A DNA stretch of 64,000 nt, from NCBI RefSeq assembly GCF_001557535.2, contig NZ_CP014307.1, positions 1,178,001-1,242,000 of the forward strand. The letters run 5' to 3'. This document shows positions 63,639 to 64,000 of this stretch, one piece after another (within the stretch, counting starts at the first letter, position 1; every line of letters starts with the position of its first letter). Source of the DNA: Burkholderia sp. PAMC 26561. GTDB lineage: Bacteria; Pseudomonadota; Gammaproteobacteria; Burkholderiales; Burkholderiaceae. Position numbers and translations under genes: made by a program. The notes under the pieces were generated by a model. That model was given only the letters and a program-made list of their open reading frames with translations, was not told the origin of the DNA and did no database searches.

Positions 63639-63673
63639 AAAAAAGCCCGCTGTCGAAAGACGGCGGGCTTTTT
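63639..63673 (+). terminator. Terminator of the Anbu operon
   Basis: GCCCGCTGTC (63645-63654) pairs with GACGGCGGGC (63659-63668), one mismatch position, around GAAA, then T5. Confidence 0.9.
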
Positions 63674-63705
63674 GCTCGATGGTCGTCACGTCTTGACGGT
63701 GGCAG

Positions 63706-63744
63706 ATAAAAAAACAGCCATCGACCTGTAGCCGATGGCTGTTT
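63706..63744 (-). terminator. Terminator of the minus-strand porin gene
   Basis: AACAGCCATCG (63713-63723) and CGATGGCTGTT (63733-63743) form an 11-bp stem; on the minus strand a T-run follows. Confidence 0.8.
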
Positions 63745-63779
63745 CTGAACCGAAGCCGTAATCGGCTTCGAATCCAGCT

Positions 63780-64000
63780 TTAGAACTTGTGACGAATACC
63801 GACGATCACGAGTTCCTGGGTGCTCGTACCAGCGTAGCCGTACGAACCGATCGAAGCTTGTGCCGACTGATTGACGCGAACTCCGTCTGAAGTGTACGTA
63901 GCTTGCGTACCGCTTGCGTGCTGATAAGCCGCAACCGCGTAGAAGTCCGTGCGCTTCGAAACCGAGTAGTCCGCGCCCAGCGAAGCCTGATGGTACTTGG
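63780..64000 (-). CDS. Gram-negative porin, 3' part, cut by the window edge
   Basis: The minus-strand frame ends IVGIRHKF and stop at 63780, the Phe-terminated barrel signal of Burkholderia porins. The preceding part includes GADYSVSKRTDFYAVAAYQHASG, with the SKRTDFYA stretch typical of this family (quoted as SKRTDFYAVAAY). Only about 73 C-terminal residues are in the window. A terminator follows. Confidence 0.92.
   Translation of the reverse strand, partial: KYHQASLGADYSVSKRTDFYAVAAYQHASGTQATYTSDGVRVNQSAQASIGSYGYAGTSTQELVIVGIRHKF

Overview
The window looks like a chromosome or chromid segment of a Burkholderiaceae bacterium, most likely Paraburkholderia or Caballeronia (inference). The grounds are high GC content, Burkholderia-type trimeric porins, DUF2917, DUF2968 and MocR genes, and the Anbu/alpha-E/ATP-grasp cluster. 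No rRNA or complete tRNA was seen.

Region 1, about 1-29,700, is an accessory defence island built from damaged mobile DNA. In order it holds: the end of an IS66 element (1-1108); a two-gene FRG-domain module cut by IS66 on its 5' side and by an IS21-family element (2606-5148) in its last codons; a large SF1 helicase with a possible RelE-like N-terminus (5602-8787); a complete type I restriction-modification operon preceded by a small ribbon-helix-helix-like gene (9912-17021); an integrase remnant (17030-17396); a Gabija-like gajA-gajB pair (17817-23214) whose gajB is split by a second IS21-family element (19314-21375); a 35-residue peptide gene with its own terminator; a frameshifted tyrosine integrase next to a tRNA 3'-end remnant (23855-25272); and a second, heavily decayed tyrosine recombinase (25378-26031). 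A small unrecognised gene (26202-26648) and a large lipoprotein with a phospholipase A2 motif (27498-29645) close the island. Both IS21 insertions can be undone on paper: 6-bp (ACGGAG) and 4-bp (CAGC) target duplications are visible, and excision restores frames whose lengths are whole numbers of codons once the 1-nt frameshifts are allowed for.

Region 2, about 30,300-47,300, is metabolic chromosome: an old yellow enzyme, small stress-type proteins, a divergent FAH-hydrolase/IclR-cupin locus, a LysR regulator, and a purine/ureide-like set on the minus strand (aminotransferase of the ureidoglycine-glyoxylate type, MFS carrier, guanine deaminase, porin) facing a MocR regulator. An AI-2E-family permease and an alpha/beta hydrolase follow.

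Region 3, about 47,400-64,000, holds a broken helical-protein gene, a UbiB-like protein that lacks its kinase motifs, small stress-type proteins, a KaiC-like ATPase with a single-domain response regulator, envelope proteins (DUF2968, OmpA-type lipoprotein), a DNA alkyltransferase, a secreted nuclease and a secreted alpha/beta hydrolase. The Anbu operon (ATP-grasp, alpha-E, transglutaminase, Anbu peptidase) comes next. It is preceded by an exact sigma-54 promoter match and a near-perfect NtrC site. The window ends inside a porin gene.
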